A stretch of 64,000 nucleotides of DNA, taken from contig CAZLFQ010000002.1 of the NCBI GenBank assembly GCA_964558975.1, forward strand, positions 124,001-188,000. The letters run 5' to 3'. Origin of the DNA: CAZLFQ01 sp964558975. Lineage in GTDB: Bacteria > Pseudomonadota > Alphaproteobacteria > Rickettsiales > Midichloriaceae. The position numbers and the translations under genes are program-made. Under the pieces are notes generated by a model. The model did no database searches. It saw only the letters and a list, made by a program, of their open reading frames with translations, and had not been told where the DNA came from. Shown here in pieces: positions 41,242-50,129 of the stretch (positions within the stretch are counted from its first letter, which is position 1; every line of letters starts with the position of its first letter).

Positions 41242-42888
41242 ATGCTTTTATCTCTATCAATACAAAACCTAATTTTAATTGATTCTCTTACTATAGATTT
41301 TGAGAAAGGTCTTTCTGCATTCACTGGTGAAACAGGTGCTGGCAAGTCTATAATTCTCGATGCTCTAATGTGTACATTAGGAGAACGCACTAACGCGAAG
41401 CTTATTAAAGATTCCACTAAAAATGCTGTCGCTGTCGCGACATTTAGCACCACTACTCCAAGTATTATTAGTTTCTTACAAGAGCTAGGTATAGATGCAT
41501 CTAATGAATTAATATTACGCCGCGTCATTTATCCTGATGGCAAAAACAAAGCATTTGTTAATGACTCTAGTATCAGTATAAATGCACTTCAGGAATTATC
41601 TAAAAACCTTATTGAAATATGTGGACAACATGACAGTAGAGGTCTAATGAATCCCTCAACACACATATTCATTCTTGATGAATTTGCAGATATTAACAGA
41701 GCCGAAATTTCCCAAACATTCGCCAATTATTCAAAAATAAAACGAGACCTAGTAGAGTTAAAATTAAAATTAGAAAAAGCTGAAATTGAAAAAACTTATT
41801 TGCAATCTCTTATAGAAGAATTAAGCCTTCTCAATCCCCAGCTTAATGAAGAAGAATCTCTGGCAGACAAGAGAAAATTCTTAAACGAAAGTTCAAAAAT
41901 CAATGAAGCTCTAAATAGCTCTATCAGCAAATTATCAGATTCTAAATTGATGGGGGAATTATACTCAACACAAAGAGATTTAGAAAAATACGAAGACTTT
42001 TTTGCGACTGCTCTGAAGTCATTAAACTCAGCTATAATAGACTTAAACGAAACTGGTAGCATACTGCTTGATATATCAAGAAAAAATGACTTTGACTCTA
42101 CAAACTTAGAACAAATCGAAGAACGCCTATTTGCCTTAAGAAGTGCTGCACGCAAGTACCATACCCTTCCAGCATTATTACCCGAATTTTTATACGAAAA
42201 GAAAAAAGAACTAGAGCTTATAGATAGCTCTGCAGAAGCAGTTTCTGCATTAGAAAAAATGCTGTCAAAAGCAAAGGAAGAATACCTAAAGATAGCAAAA
42301 GAGGCTTCTAAGAAAAGACTAAAAGCTGCTGAAACACTGTCTAAATCTGTAAATTCTGAACTTAAAAACTTAAAAATGGATAAGGCAGACTTCAAAGTAG
42401 AGATTTTAAGTAACGAGAAAGAAGAGTCATGGACATCTATTGGCTTCGATCAAGCTAACTTTGTCATAAGAACAAATATAGGACAACCATATAGTCCGCT
42501 TGCTAAAACAGCTTCAGGGGGAGAATTATCAAGAACAATGCTTGCAATAAAAGTTGCTCTAACTAGCTCGAAGTCCATCCCTACTCTTATATTTGATGAA
42601 ATTGATACTGGAATCAGCGGCGCTGTATCAGATGCTGTTGGTCGAAAACTTGCAGAACTATCGAAAAATTCTCAGGTTTTAATTGTCACACATCAACCTC
42701 AGGTAGTGGCATACTCTCAACATCACTTCTTGGTTGTTAAAGAATCGAAAAAAGATAACACATCAGTCACTGTAAAATCTTTAACATCACATGAGAAACA
42801 AGCTGAAATTGCACGTATGTTATCAGGTCAAGAACTTAGCGACGAGTCTTTAGCCGCAGCTAAGAAGCTAATTCAGTCTGCTGCTTAA
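41242..42888 (+). CDS. recN: DNA repair protein RecN
   Basis: RecN is an SMC-like ATPase acting in double-strand break repair. The Walker A motif FTGETGAGKSIILDAL is at about residues 29-44, a long coiled coil is in the middle, and the ABC signature TASGGELSRTMLAIKVAL and Walker B PTLIFDEIDTGISG are near residues 415-455. The length of 548 residues is standard. It starts directly after the motE stop, so it is read with the flagellar cluster. It converges with dacA, 1 base away. Confidence 0.96.
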   Translation: MLLSLSIQNLILIDSLTIDFEKGLSAFTGETGAGKSIILDALMCTLGERTNAKLIKDSTKNAVAVATFSTTTPSIISFLQELGIDASNELILRRVIYPDGKNKAFVNDSSISINALQELSKNLIEICGQHDSRGLMNPSTHIFILDEFADINRAEISQTFANYSKIKRDLVELKLKLEKAEIEKTYLQSLIEELSLLNPQLNEEESLADKRKFLNESSKINEALNSSISKLSDSKLMGELYSTQRDLEKYEDFFATALKSLNSAIIDLNETGSILLDISRKNDFDSTNLEQIEERLFALRSAARKYHTLPALLPEFLYEKKKELELIDSSAEAVSALEKMLSKAKEEYLKIAKEASKKRLKAAETLSKSVNSELKNLKMDKADFKVEILSNEKEESWTSIGFDQANFVIRTNIGQPYSPLAKTASGGELSRTMLAIKVALTSSKSIPTLIFDEIDTGISGAVSDAVGRKLAELSKNSQVLIVTHQPQVVAYSQHHFLVVKESKKDNTSVTVKSLTSHEKQAEIARMLSGQELSDESLAAAKKLIQSAA

Positions 42889-42889
42889 A

Positions 42890-44023
42890 CTAACTCAAAT
42901 ATTTATTTACTTGTTCAGCCAGTTTAATTTTAGCATTTTGGAAAATCTTGCGAATCCACGAAGCTTTTTCAACATCTTCCTCAGCAAACAAGTCAACGTA
43001 TTGGATGTTGTTATCTGAAATCACTATTTCTAACTTGCCAATTACATCCCCTTTTTTAATTGGGGCTTTAATTGGCTGATTATAAATTATTTTAGTCTGT
43101 GGCTCTGATTTGTCACTTGGTGTCTTTAATATATTGATGTCTTTTGATACCTGAAGCGGAATAGAGCTTTTAGTACCATACCAAACGTTAACATTGCCCA
43201 GAATCTTTCCAGAGTTGAACAATTTAAGTGGCTCAAAATTCATGAAACCGTAAGTTAGCAATTTCCTAGTTTCTTGGATTCTTTCTTTTTCTGACCTCAG
43301 TCCATTTACAACACCAACAAGCCTTCTACCATTTTGACTTGCTGAAGAAACCAATCCATAACCACCCGCTTCTGTAAACCCAGTTTTCATTCCATCCACA
43401 CCTATTTCTCCTAACAGGATATTGCGATTTGGTTGGGCTATATTATTATAAGCAAACTCCTTTTCAGCAAAATACGGATAGAACTCAGGGAATTCTATAA
43501 TTATTTGCTTTGCCAAAGTTGCAAGATCTTTTGCTGTCATCATATGCTCTGGATCCGTTAATCCCGTTGAATTTTTAAATGTCGAGCTTTTTAAACCAAG
43601 CTCTTGAGCGTATCTATTCATCTCACTAGCAAATGTAGTTTCATCACCACTAATTCCTTCTGCGATCGCAATTGTTGCATCATTTCCCGATTGGACAACC
43701 ATACCTCTAAGAAGATCTTCAACTTTTACTTTTGTATCAACATCTAAAAACATTTTTGATCCGCCAGTTTGCCATGCTTTTTTACTTACAGCAAACTCGG
43801 ATTCAAGGCCAATTTTGCCTTCTTTTAACTGTTTAAATAGGATATATGTTGTCATCAATTTGCTCATAGATGAGGGATACATCAAAGTCTCTGAATTTTT
43901 TTCAAATAACACTGTGCCCGTATCTAAATCCAGCAAATATGCTTGATCTGCAGTAGTTTCAAAGGCTAATGCCGTATTCACTACTAACATAAATGCCACT
44001 AGGTGTTTTAGTAAATTAACCAT
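42890..44023 (-). CDS. dacA: D-alanyl-D-alanine carboxypeptidase (DacA, PBP5/6 type)
   Basis: This low-molecular-mass penicillin-binding protein trims the terminal D-Ala of peptidoglycan stem peptides. It has a signal peptide (about residues 1-20), the catalytic SMSK at 52-55, SGN at 112-114 and KTG at 213-215. The C-terminal domain ends in an amphipathic helix (SWIRKIFQNAKIKLAEQVNK), the usual membrane anchor. The length of 377 residues is normal. It is divergent from the IalB-family gene. Confidence 0.95.
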   Translation of the reverse strand: MVNLLKHLVAFMLVVNTALAFETTADQAYLLDLDTGTVLFEKNSETLMYPSSMSKLMTTYILFKQLKEGKIGLESEFAVSKKAWQTGGSKMFLDVDTKVKVEDLLRGMVVQSGNDATIAIAEGISGDETTFASEMNRYAQELGLKSSTFKNSTGLTDPEHMMTAKDLATLAKQIIIEFPEFYPYFAEKEFAYNNIAQPNRNILLGEIGVDGMKTGFTEAGGYGLVSSASQNGRRLVGVVNGLRSEKERIQETRKLLTYGFMNFEPLKLFNSGKILGNVNVWYGTKSSIPLQVSKDINILKTPSDKSEPQTKIIYNQPIKAPIKKGDVIGKLEIVISDNNIQYVDLFAEEDVEKASWIRKIFQNAKIKLAEQVNKYLS

Positions 44024-44080
44024 TTCTTAACTCTTTTAGTGTAATTAAAGGGATAGAGAGTATATTAGATATTTATTTAT

Positions 44081-44602
44081 ATGAACGCAATTAAAAGATT
44101 AGTTATTCTTACTTTGATGTTTTCATTGTATGGAATTGATGATGCAAAAGCGTCTTCGAAAGTATTCGGAGACTGGAAGCTTGTAACAAACAAGTTTGAG
44201 GGGAGCAATTATTGTTACGCATATACCTCTCCATATAGAACCAAAGCTTTTGATGAACAGAGAGAGAGTCCATATTTAATTTTAGCTACAAAAGAAAAGA
44301 ATGCAGTATCTATTGGGGTTAATTCAGGCTTTGTAATAGATGCGAATCAAGGCATAACTCTTCGAGTCAACAAAGAAGATCATCTGTTAGATGCTAAGCT
44401 AAATAAAAATGCTTGGACATATTCAAGTATTCAAGACATAGCAATAATCAATGATATGATTGCAGACGCCAATAGTATTGAAGTTAGAAGCTATAATATG
44501 GAAGGTAAAACGGCAGTTGATTACTATTCTTTAAAAGGAATACTCCACGTAATGAAACACCTACAAACTAATTGCCAAGGAATCCAAACAGCTTCGAAGT
44601 AG
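44081..44602 (+). CDS. Invasion-associated locus B (IalB) family protein
   Basis: The protein has a signal peptide (about residues 1-24, ending near DDAKAS) and a periplasmic beta-rich domain with FGDWKLVTN and two conserved cysteines (YCYAYTSPYRT and TNCQGIQT). This pattern defines the IalB family of alphaproteobacteria, named from a Bartonella locus required for erythrocyte invasion; most members are of unknown function. It has 173 residues. Its 3' end overlaps the small minus-strand gene at 44568. Confidence 0.8.
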   Translation: MNAIKRLVILTLMFSLYGIDDAKASSKVFGDWKLVTNKFEGSNYCYAYTSPYRTKAFDEQRESPYLILATKEKNAVSIGVNSGFVIDANQGITLRVNKEDHLLDAKLNKNAWTYSSIQDIAIINDMIADANSIEVRSYNMEGKTAVDYYSLKGILHVMKHLQTNCQGIQTASK

Positions 44603-44768
44603 ATGGCTTTTGAGCATCTTCAGCTAACTGTTTTTCATTTGGAAGCCTTGCCCCTGTAGTATTAATTAGGTTGTCGAACTTTGCTCCTCTGCAACTAATA
44701 TCTTTAAAATTAGTTGGCTGATCAATTAAATAGCTTTTGGTATTTATAATCTCTTCTAATTTTGTCAT
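44568..44768 (-). CDS. Small pentapeptide-like protein
   Basis: This 66-residue frame starts directly after the stop of the pentapeptide gene, and its middle (TNFKDISCRGAKFDNLINTT) has pentapeptide-like periodicity. The tail is short and hydrophilic. It may be a separate small gene, or the end of the pentapeptide protein cut off by a stop codon. It overlaps the convergent IalB gene by 35 bases. I do not know its function. Confidence 0.5.
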   Translation of the reverse strand: MTKLEEIINTKSYLIDQPTNFKDISCRGAKFDNLINTTGARLPNEKQLAEDAQKPSTSKLFGFLGN

Positions 44769-45578
44769 TTATACCTCAGATCCAGTTAAAACAGCATGGT
44801 CAAAATTTGAACCTGTGAAATCTGTATGACATAATTTGGCGCCAGATAGATTTGCATTTTCAAAAACAGTATTTCTGGCATATGCCGCTACCATTTTTAC
44901 TCCCTGCATATTACATCCCTTGAAGCTTGCTCCATCAAGCCTAGCTCCTGATAATTCTGCGCCTGAGAAATTTGCTCCGTCAAAGTTTACACCCTCTAAA
45001 TCATAATATTCAAAACCTGAAATACCCAAGGACGGCTCGTTTACAACACCACCCCGTAAATCTTGACCACTTAGATCTATATTTTTTAAACTCACTCTGC
45101 CAATTTTTGCATCATCAACAACTGAAAGAATTGCTGTACGATCAAATTTTACATTGGAAAGATCAACACCATCAAAATCAATTCCATGCAGATCAACCCC
45201 CACTAAAGAGATACCTCTAATATCTATGCCTTTTAAATTGAATAATCCTTTTTTTGCAAGCGCCGATAGGTATATAAATCCATCTTTATCAACCTTAGTA
45301 GCAAGGAAATTAGCCCAAGAGAAATCATAATGCGTCAAATCTATACCTCTTAAATCTTGTCCTGTGAATGATGCATTTGCAAAATTTAACTTCCCTTCCC
45401 TAGTAAAATTCTTTCTGTTAGATCTAAAGTATGCCTCACCTTGAACAAGAGTATCTCTATCAATAGAGTTATCTCCCGCCTGCAGTAGCCAATCTTTTAA
45501 AAGTACTTCTTGTTCTTCCATCGCCATAATTTGACTGTTAACTACTTCAAAAGTATCTTGAATTTGCTTTGCTTGCAA
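44769..45578 (-). CDS. Pentapeptide-repeat protein
   Basis: The 269-residue protein has a helical N-terminal part (about residues 1-60) and then pentapeptide A(D/N)LXX-type repeats: LRGIDLTHYDFSWANF, IRGISLVGVDLHGIDFDGVD, and ANFSGAELSGARLDGASFKG, continuing to near the C-terminus. Such repeats fold into a quadrilateral beta helix. Members range from DNA-gyrase-protecting mimics to secreted effectors; the role here cannot be told. It is divergent from the photolyase gene. Confidence 0.82.
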   Translation of the reverse strand: MQAKQIQDTFEVVNSQIMAMEEQEVLLKDWLLQAGDNSIDRDTLVQGEAYFRSNRKNFTREGKLNFANASFTGQDLRGIDLTHYDFSWANFLATKVDKDGFIYLSALAKKGLFNLKGIDIRGISLVGVDLHGIDFDGVDLSNVKFDRTAILSVVDDAKIGRVSLKNIDLSGQDLRGGVVNEPSLGISGFEYYDLEGVNFDGANFSGAELSGARLDGASFKGCNMQGVKMVAAYARNTVFENANLSGAKLCHTDFTGSNFDHAVLTGSEV

Positions 45579-45625
45579 CTTCGTAAATGATAAACACTCC
45601 TATAGGATTTAAGAGATTCAATACA

Positions 45626-47167
45626 ATGACTAATTTAGTACTTATTCTAGGCGACCAATTATCATCTAATATTTCTTCATTAGAGTTATTTGACAAATCA
45701 CAAGATGTAATACTAATGTGTGAGGTTGCAGAAGAAACTGATTATGTCCCACATCATCCAAAAAAAATAGCATTTATGTTTTCAGCGATGAGACACTTCG
45801 CTGAAGAGCTCAGACACAATGGTTATACAGTCAGATATATAAAATTAGATGATGCAGAAAATACAAATAGTTTTGATAGTGAAGTCAAAAGAGCTATTAC
45901 AGCCTTATCGCCAACTAAGCTAATAGTCACTGAACCTGGCGAATTTAGAGTGTTAGAAAAATTCAAAAAATGGCAAAAAAATTTTCATCTTGAAGTTGAA
46001 ATCAGAATGGATGATAGGTTCTTATGCAACATCAGTGATTTTAAAAATTGGGCGCATGGCAAATCTCAGCTTCGAATGGAGTTATTTTATAGAGAGATGC
46101 GAAAGAAACACTCTATCTTGATGGACAGTTATAGTAAACCCACTGGAGGTAAGTGGAATTATGATTCTGAGAATAGAGAAGCAGCCCCAAAAAACTTAAA
46201 ATCTCCTAAGAGGATTAGTCACAGGAAAGATAAAATTACCATATCTGTTTTAGATTTAGTTGCAAAAAAATTTAGTAAAAACTTTGGGTTGCTTGAACCA
46301 TTTCACATGGCTGTTACGCGCAAGGAGGCTCTTTTAGAACTTAATCATTTTATCGAAGAAATCTTACCAAGCTTTGGCAAGTATCAAGATGTTATGATCT
46401 CTGGTGAGGCGTATTTATACCACTCTCTTATCTCTTCATACCTCAACATCGGCCTCTTAGATCCATTAGAAATCTGTAAAATGGCTGAAAAACAATTTAA
46501 AACTGGCAAAGCTCCTTTGAACGCCGTCGAAGGTTTTATAAGACAAGTACTGGGTTGGAGAGAATATATAAGAGGTATTTATTGGCTTAAAATGCCTCAA
46601 TACAAAGAATTAAATTTCTTCAATTCCAAAAGGAAATTGCCAGCCTTTTATTGGGGAGGAAAAACTGATATGCATTGTATTAGCCAAGCTGTGCACCATA
46701 CTTATGAGCATGCATACTCACACCATATTCAGCGTCTTATGATCACTGGAAATTTTGCTTTGTTAGCAGGTATCTCGGTTGAGGAAGTATGTGATTGGTA
46801 TCTAGCTGTATATGCCGATGCTTACGAATGGGTGGAATTACCAAATACTCTTGGTATGGCTCTTTATGGTGATGGCGGTGTGGTAGCAAGCAAACCTTAT
46901 GCTGCTAGTGGCAAGTATATAAATAGAATGAGTAATTTCTGCAATACTTGCAAATATGATCCAAACATCACTGTTGGTGACAATGCATGCCCTTTCAATT
47001 CGCTATATTGGAACTTCATCGCCACTCATGAAGCTAAACTTCATAAAAATCAAAGAATGGCCTACACTTACGCAACACTTAAGAAGATGGACAAAGATAA
47101 GCTCCAACAGATCAAAACCCATGCGGGTAAGCTGCTGAACAATCTAGAAAATAATGGCGAAATTTAA
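45626..47167 (+). CDS. phrB: Fe-S bacterial photolyase/cryptochrome (PhrB/CryB type)
   Basis: This 513-residue protein belongs to the FeS-BCP group of prokaryotic (6-4) photolyases and cryptochromes. The N-terminus LVLILGDQLSSN is typical. Four cysteines, 351, 439, 442 and 455, have the spacing of the [4Fe-4S] ligands of this group; the last three lie in NFCNTCKYDPN and NACPFNSLYW. FAD-pocket features (RQVLGWREYIRGIYW, AYSHHIQRLMITGNFALLAG) are present. I chose the ATG at 45626 that begins the conserved fold. It repairs UV lesions or senses blue light. The tRNA-Arg gene follows on the opposite strand. Confidence 0.93.
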   Translation: MTNLVLILGDQLSSNISSLELFDKSQDVILMCEVAEETDYVPHHPKKIAFMFSAMRHFAEELRHNGYTVRYIKLDDAENTNSFDSEVKRAITALSPTKLIVTEPGEFRVLEKFKKWQKNFHLEVEIRMDDRFLCNISDFKNWAHGKSQLRMELFYREMRKKHSILMDSYSKPTGGKWNYDSENREAAPKNLKSPKRISHRKDKITISVLDLVAKKFSKNFGLLEPFHMAVTRKEALLELNHFIEEILPSFGKYQDVMISGEAYLYHSLISSYLNIGLLDPLEICKMAEKQFKTGKAPLNAVEGFIRQVLGWREYIRGIYWLKMPQYKELNFFNSKRKLPAFYWGGKTDMHCISQAVHHTYEHAYSHHIQRLMITGNFALLAGISVEEVCDWYLAVYADAYEWVELPNTLGMALYGDGGVVASKPYAASGKYINRMSNFCNTCKYDPNITVGDNACPFNSLYWNFIATHEAKLHKNQRMAYTYATLKKMDKDKLQQIKTHAGKLLNNLENNGEI

Positions 47168-47169
47168 AA

Positions 47170-47246
47170 TGGCGTGCCCTGAAGGATTCGAACCTTCGAC
47201 CCACAGCTTAGAAGGCTGTTGCTCTGTCCAGCTGAGCTAAGGGCAC
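47170..47246 (-). tRNA. tRNA-Arg (anticodon UCU)
   Basis: This is a 77-nt tRNA with encoded CCA. The acceptor stem GTGCCCT/AGGGCAC, D-loop AGCTCAGCTGGACAGAGC, anticodon loop CTTCTAA (anticodon TCT) and T arm GGTTCGAATCC are present. It is read on the minus strand between phrB and the symporter gene. Confidence 0.97.
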
Positions 47247-47302
47247 GTTAATTATGTGATGTTGGAATATACTAAGTGACGAGCAATCTGTCAACTTTCT
47301 AT

Positions 47303-47330
47303 TTGACAAGCTTCGATATATGTATATATC
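47303..47330 (+). promoter_or_regulatory. Promoter candidate with inverted repeat upstream of the symporter gene
   Basis: A perfect TTGACA -35 (47303-47308) and TATATC (47325-47330) with a 16-base spacer lie 43 bases before the ATG. The -10 overlaps the inverted repeat GATATAT-GT-ATATATC (47315-47330), possibly an operator. The call is pattern-based. Confidence 0.5.
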
Positions 47331-47372
47331 TTTAGTTTTCTCACCCTATAACTTAGTAAAATCTCGGCCTTT

Positions 47373-48632
47373 ATGAAGATATTGAGATATTGGAATAATT
47401 TAAAATTATGGCAAAAAGTACTCATAGGTATGTTGCTTGGCATTTTCGTTGGCAACTACTACGGAGAAGATGCAGCAGTTTTAAAACCATTTGGAGATGT
47501 TTTCATAAACATGATAAAGATGGTTGTTATTCCTTTAATATTCTTCTCCATACTTAATGGGGTATCTAATATAAGTGATGCTAATACTTTTGGTAGGATG
47601 GGCGCGAAGGCACTTATGGTATACACGTTTACAACTGTGTTTGCCATAACAAGCGGCCTAACATTTGCCACTATATTTGAACCTGGTGTTGGGTTAAATA
47701 TAGATCTTGGGGTTTATGGAAGTGATAACTCATCCACAAAAACAATAGGCTCTATTTTGATGGATATAATACCTATCAACCCAATAGATTCAATGGCAAA
47801 AGGCAACACTATTCACGTTGTTGTATTTGCATTTTTTACTGGTTTTGCCCTTATACTAATAGGTGACAAAGGAAGCGAAGTGAAAAACTTTGTAGTCTCA
47901 GCAACCTTCCTAGTATTCAAAATGATCGAACTAGTTATCAAACTCACTCCTTATGGAGTATTTGCTATAATGTCATGGGTTGTAGGAAAATATGGTCTAG
48001 ATGTAATATTATCACTGGGCAAATTTGTGCTGGTAGTTATTGGGGCTTTAAGCGTCCAATATATTCTTTATGGTGTTTTATTATTATTTTTTGGCAAACT
48101 CAATCCTTTGCAGTTTTATTCGAAGATGATTGAAACTCAAACTCTTGCGCTAGCTACAGTAAGCAGCAAAGCTACACTACCTGTAGCTATGAGAGAGCTC
48201 GTACAAAAAGTTGGTGTTTCTCGTCAAGCTTCATCTTTTATTCTTCCTTTGGGCGCTTCTATGAATATGGATGGCGTATCAATTTATTTAGGCATATGTA
48301 CGGTATTTTTTGCACAGATCTTCGGTATTGATTTAACCTTTTCACAATACCTAATAATAATTCTTACTTGTACAATTGGCTCTATTGGAGCGGCGGGGTT
48401 CCCTGGCGGATCAATGGTAATGATGGGAATGGTACTTAGCTCTGTTGGGATTCCACTAGAAGGTATATCATTAATTTTAGGTGTTGATAGATTCCTTGAA
48501 ATGTTAAGAACTGTAATTAATATTACTGGGGACTGCGCAGTAACAGTAATAGTAGACAGTTGGGAAAATACTTTAAATAGAAACGTCTATAATTCTACTG
48601 ATGAAGAAGACGAAGAGTCTACAGCTGAATAA
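47373..48632 (+). CDS. Dicarboxylate/amino acid:cation symporter (SDF family)
   Basis: This DAACS-family transporter takes up glutamate, aspartate or C4-dicarboxylates with H+ or Na+. The reentrant loop SSKATLPVAMREL near residues 264-275 and the NMDGVSIYLG motif (NMDG at about 298-301) are canonical, with about eight membrane spans. The length of 419 residues is normal, with an acidic C-terminal tail. It suits an organism feeding on amino acids and dicarboxylates. Its end overlaps the convergent helical-repeat gene by 14 bases. Confidence 0.92.
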   Translation: MKILRYWNNLKLWQKVLIGMLLGIFVGNYYGEDAAVLKPFGDVFINMIKMVVIPLIFFSILNGVSNISDANTFGRMGAKALMVYTFTTVFAITSGLTFATIFEPGVGLNIDLGVYGSDNSSTKTIGSILMDIIPINPIDSMAKGNTIHVVVFAFFTGFALILIGDKGSEVKNFVVSATFLVFKMIELVIKLTPYGVFAIMSWVVGKYGLDVILSLGKFVLVVIGALSVQYILYGVLLLFFGKLNPLQFYSKMIETQTLALATVSSKATLPVAMRELVQKVGVSRQASSFILPLGASMNMDGVSIYLGICTVFFAQIFGIDLTFSQYLIIILTCTIGSIGAAGFPGGSMVMMGMVLSSVGIPLEGISLILGVDRFLEMLRTVINITGDCAVTVIVDSWENTLNRNVYNSTDEEDEESTAE

Positions 48633-50073
48633 TATAACTATTACTTCTTACAGGAGGAGATGGCGGTGGCGGAACAGTTGTTGGCAAACTAGCTACCTCA
48701 ACCCAAAATCTCATTAAGTTAGACACGGACATTTTAATCTTAGGTGAAAGTGCAGCCTCTGGCTCACGCATTTGAATCAATTTAGGTATTTGTCTATAAT
48801 TCACAACTTGGAAACGCTCTCCCAAATTATACATTGCAGCAAACGTATGGAAATTGCCTGCAAACAGTCTATATGAATCATTAAACCCAATTGCATCTAT
48901 AATACGGATACTGTTATCTGCTGTAAAAAAATGAAACATAAGTCTGTTTTGATCATATAACAATGTTAGTGATTCCATATCTTTAAAGCGTAGAAGTGTT
49001 AGCATATTAGGATGGGTAAGAGCAGAAAATTTTTCTCTATCGTTATCATATAACTCTTCAAAATATTCTCTAGAATAACCACTCAAACTCACTATCTTCC
49101 CTACTCTGGCACTTGAAAGAACAACAAATTTGCGGGGATTTTCTTTGAACATTCCAATAACTTTAGAACTCTTCCAATTACAATAATCCAATTCTGCACC
49201 AGCAAACTTTCTTAATTTCTCCAAATCTTCTTTAGAAAGCGAGTCCCAAGCATCTAGGTCTTTTTCATCATCTACTGCATGATCTAAAATTGTTTTTGCG
49301 TCCTGAGAGCCAAATTTTGAGAAGATACTTCCAATCCTATCCAATGAAAATCCATTTGTTGTAAGCTTGGTAACAATATCTTTGTTATACAAAAAATCTA
49401 AAAAATCATCAGTTTGATTTGAAAGCCAATCAAAATTAATAATCCCTGTGTAGAAAAGAGCGACAGCAGCAGCACTGAGGCAAAATGCGCGCTTCTTAGG
49501 ACTCAAAGCTTCTAATTTGCTTAATGTAACTTCACCAGAAGTTATGCTCAATATCAAATCCTCCCTTTCACTCGACGGTGGCATTTTATACAGATATTCT
49601 AAAATTTTCGGATTTTTTGCTAATATCCTATCCGCTTCTTTACCGTCACCAAAAGAGAGGTCTAAGCAAAATTTTCTTACTAATGGAAGTACAAACGCGC
49701 CAATAACTCTGTCTTTTACTTCTCCGCCAAGGCTTTCTAAAAACTCTAAAATTGTTCTATTTTGATCTTTATCTTTATATTCAAGATCGAACCCATTTGG
49801 ATCATCTTCTATTTCAGCAACTAGAGTCGCAACAATCTCATTTATGCTACTTTGATATTCTGCAATAATTTCATCTTTAGGCCTATCATAGAGTTCCTGA
49901 CTATTTCCTTGAACACGCTGTATTAATTCCAAGTTAAATTCAATGATTTCAAGTTGATTAAAAACTTCTGAAAGATCCGATTTGTTTATTTTGGGATTAC
50001 CAAACATAGTAGGTTGAATATATGCATCCAATGCATCTAGAAGTGTCGATAAATCACTCTTAGTGGTTTTCAT
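48619..50073 (-). CDS. Unknown protein with about five degenerate 30-residue helical repeats
   Basis: This 484-residue protein is not recognised by family. Its central to C-terminal half (about residues 225-420) shows repeated helical units, each with a segment like FLDFLYNKD, VIGMFKENPRKFVVLSSARV, FEELYDNDREKFSALTHPNM, LTLLYDQNRLMFHFFTADNS or YRLFAGNFHTFAAMYNLGER, followed by a leucine- and isoleucine-rich turn. The N-terminal half is helical and acidic. It ends in a proline run (PPPPSPPV). It has no signal peptide or membrane segment. It resembles an alpha-solenoid binding scaffold or effector; the function is unknown. It lies alone, convergent with the symporter gene. Confidence 0.72.
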   Translation of the reverse strand: MKTTKSDLSTLLDALDAYIQPTMFGNPKINKSDLSEVFNQLEIIEFNLELIQRVQGNSQELYDRPKDEIIAEYQSSINEIVATLVAEIEDDPNGFDLEYKDKDQNRTILEFLESLGGEVKDRVIGAFVLPLVRKFCLDLSFGDGKEADRILAKNPKILEYLYKMPPSSEREDLILSITSGEVTLSKLEALSPKKRAFCLSAAAVALFYTGIINFDWLSNQTDDFLDFLYNKDIVTKLTTNGFSLDRIGSIFSKFGSQDAKTILDHAVDDEKDLDAWDSLSKEDLEKLRKFAGAELDYCNWKSSKVIGMFKENPRKFVVLSSARVGKIVSLSGYSREYFEELYDNDREKFSALTHPNMLTLLRFKDMESLTLLYDQNRLMFHFFTADNSIRIIDAIGFNDSYRLFAGNFHTFAAMYNLGERFQVVNYRQIPKLIQMREPEAALSPKIKMSVSNLMRFWVEVASLPTTVPPPPSPPVRSNSYIIQL

Positions 50074-50129
50074 TTTCCCCTAACTAGATTCCCTATAAGA
50101 AAATTTTATAACAACCAAAATTTTTGTCA

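Noticed and set aside
41796..42395. 199-codon minus-strand frame within recN
   Set aside because: It is antisense to the RecN coiled coil, Ser- and Phe-rich, and without family resemblance.
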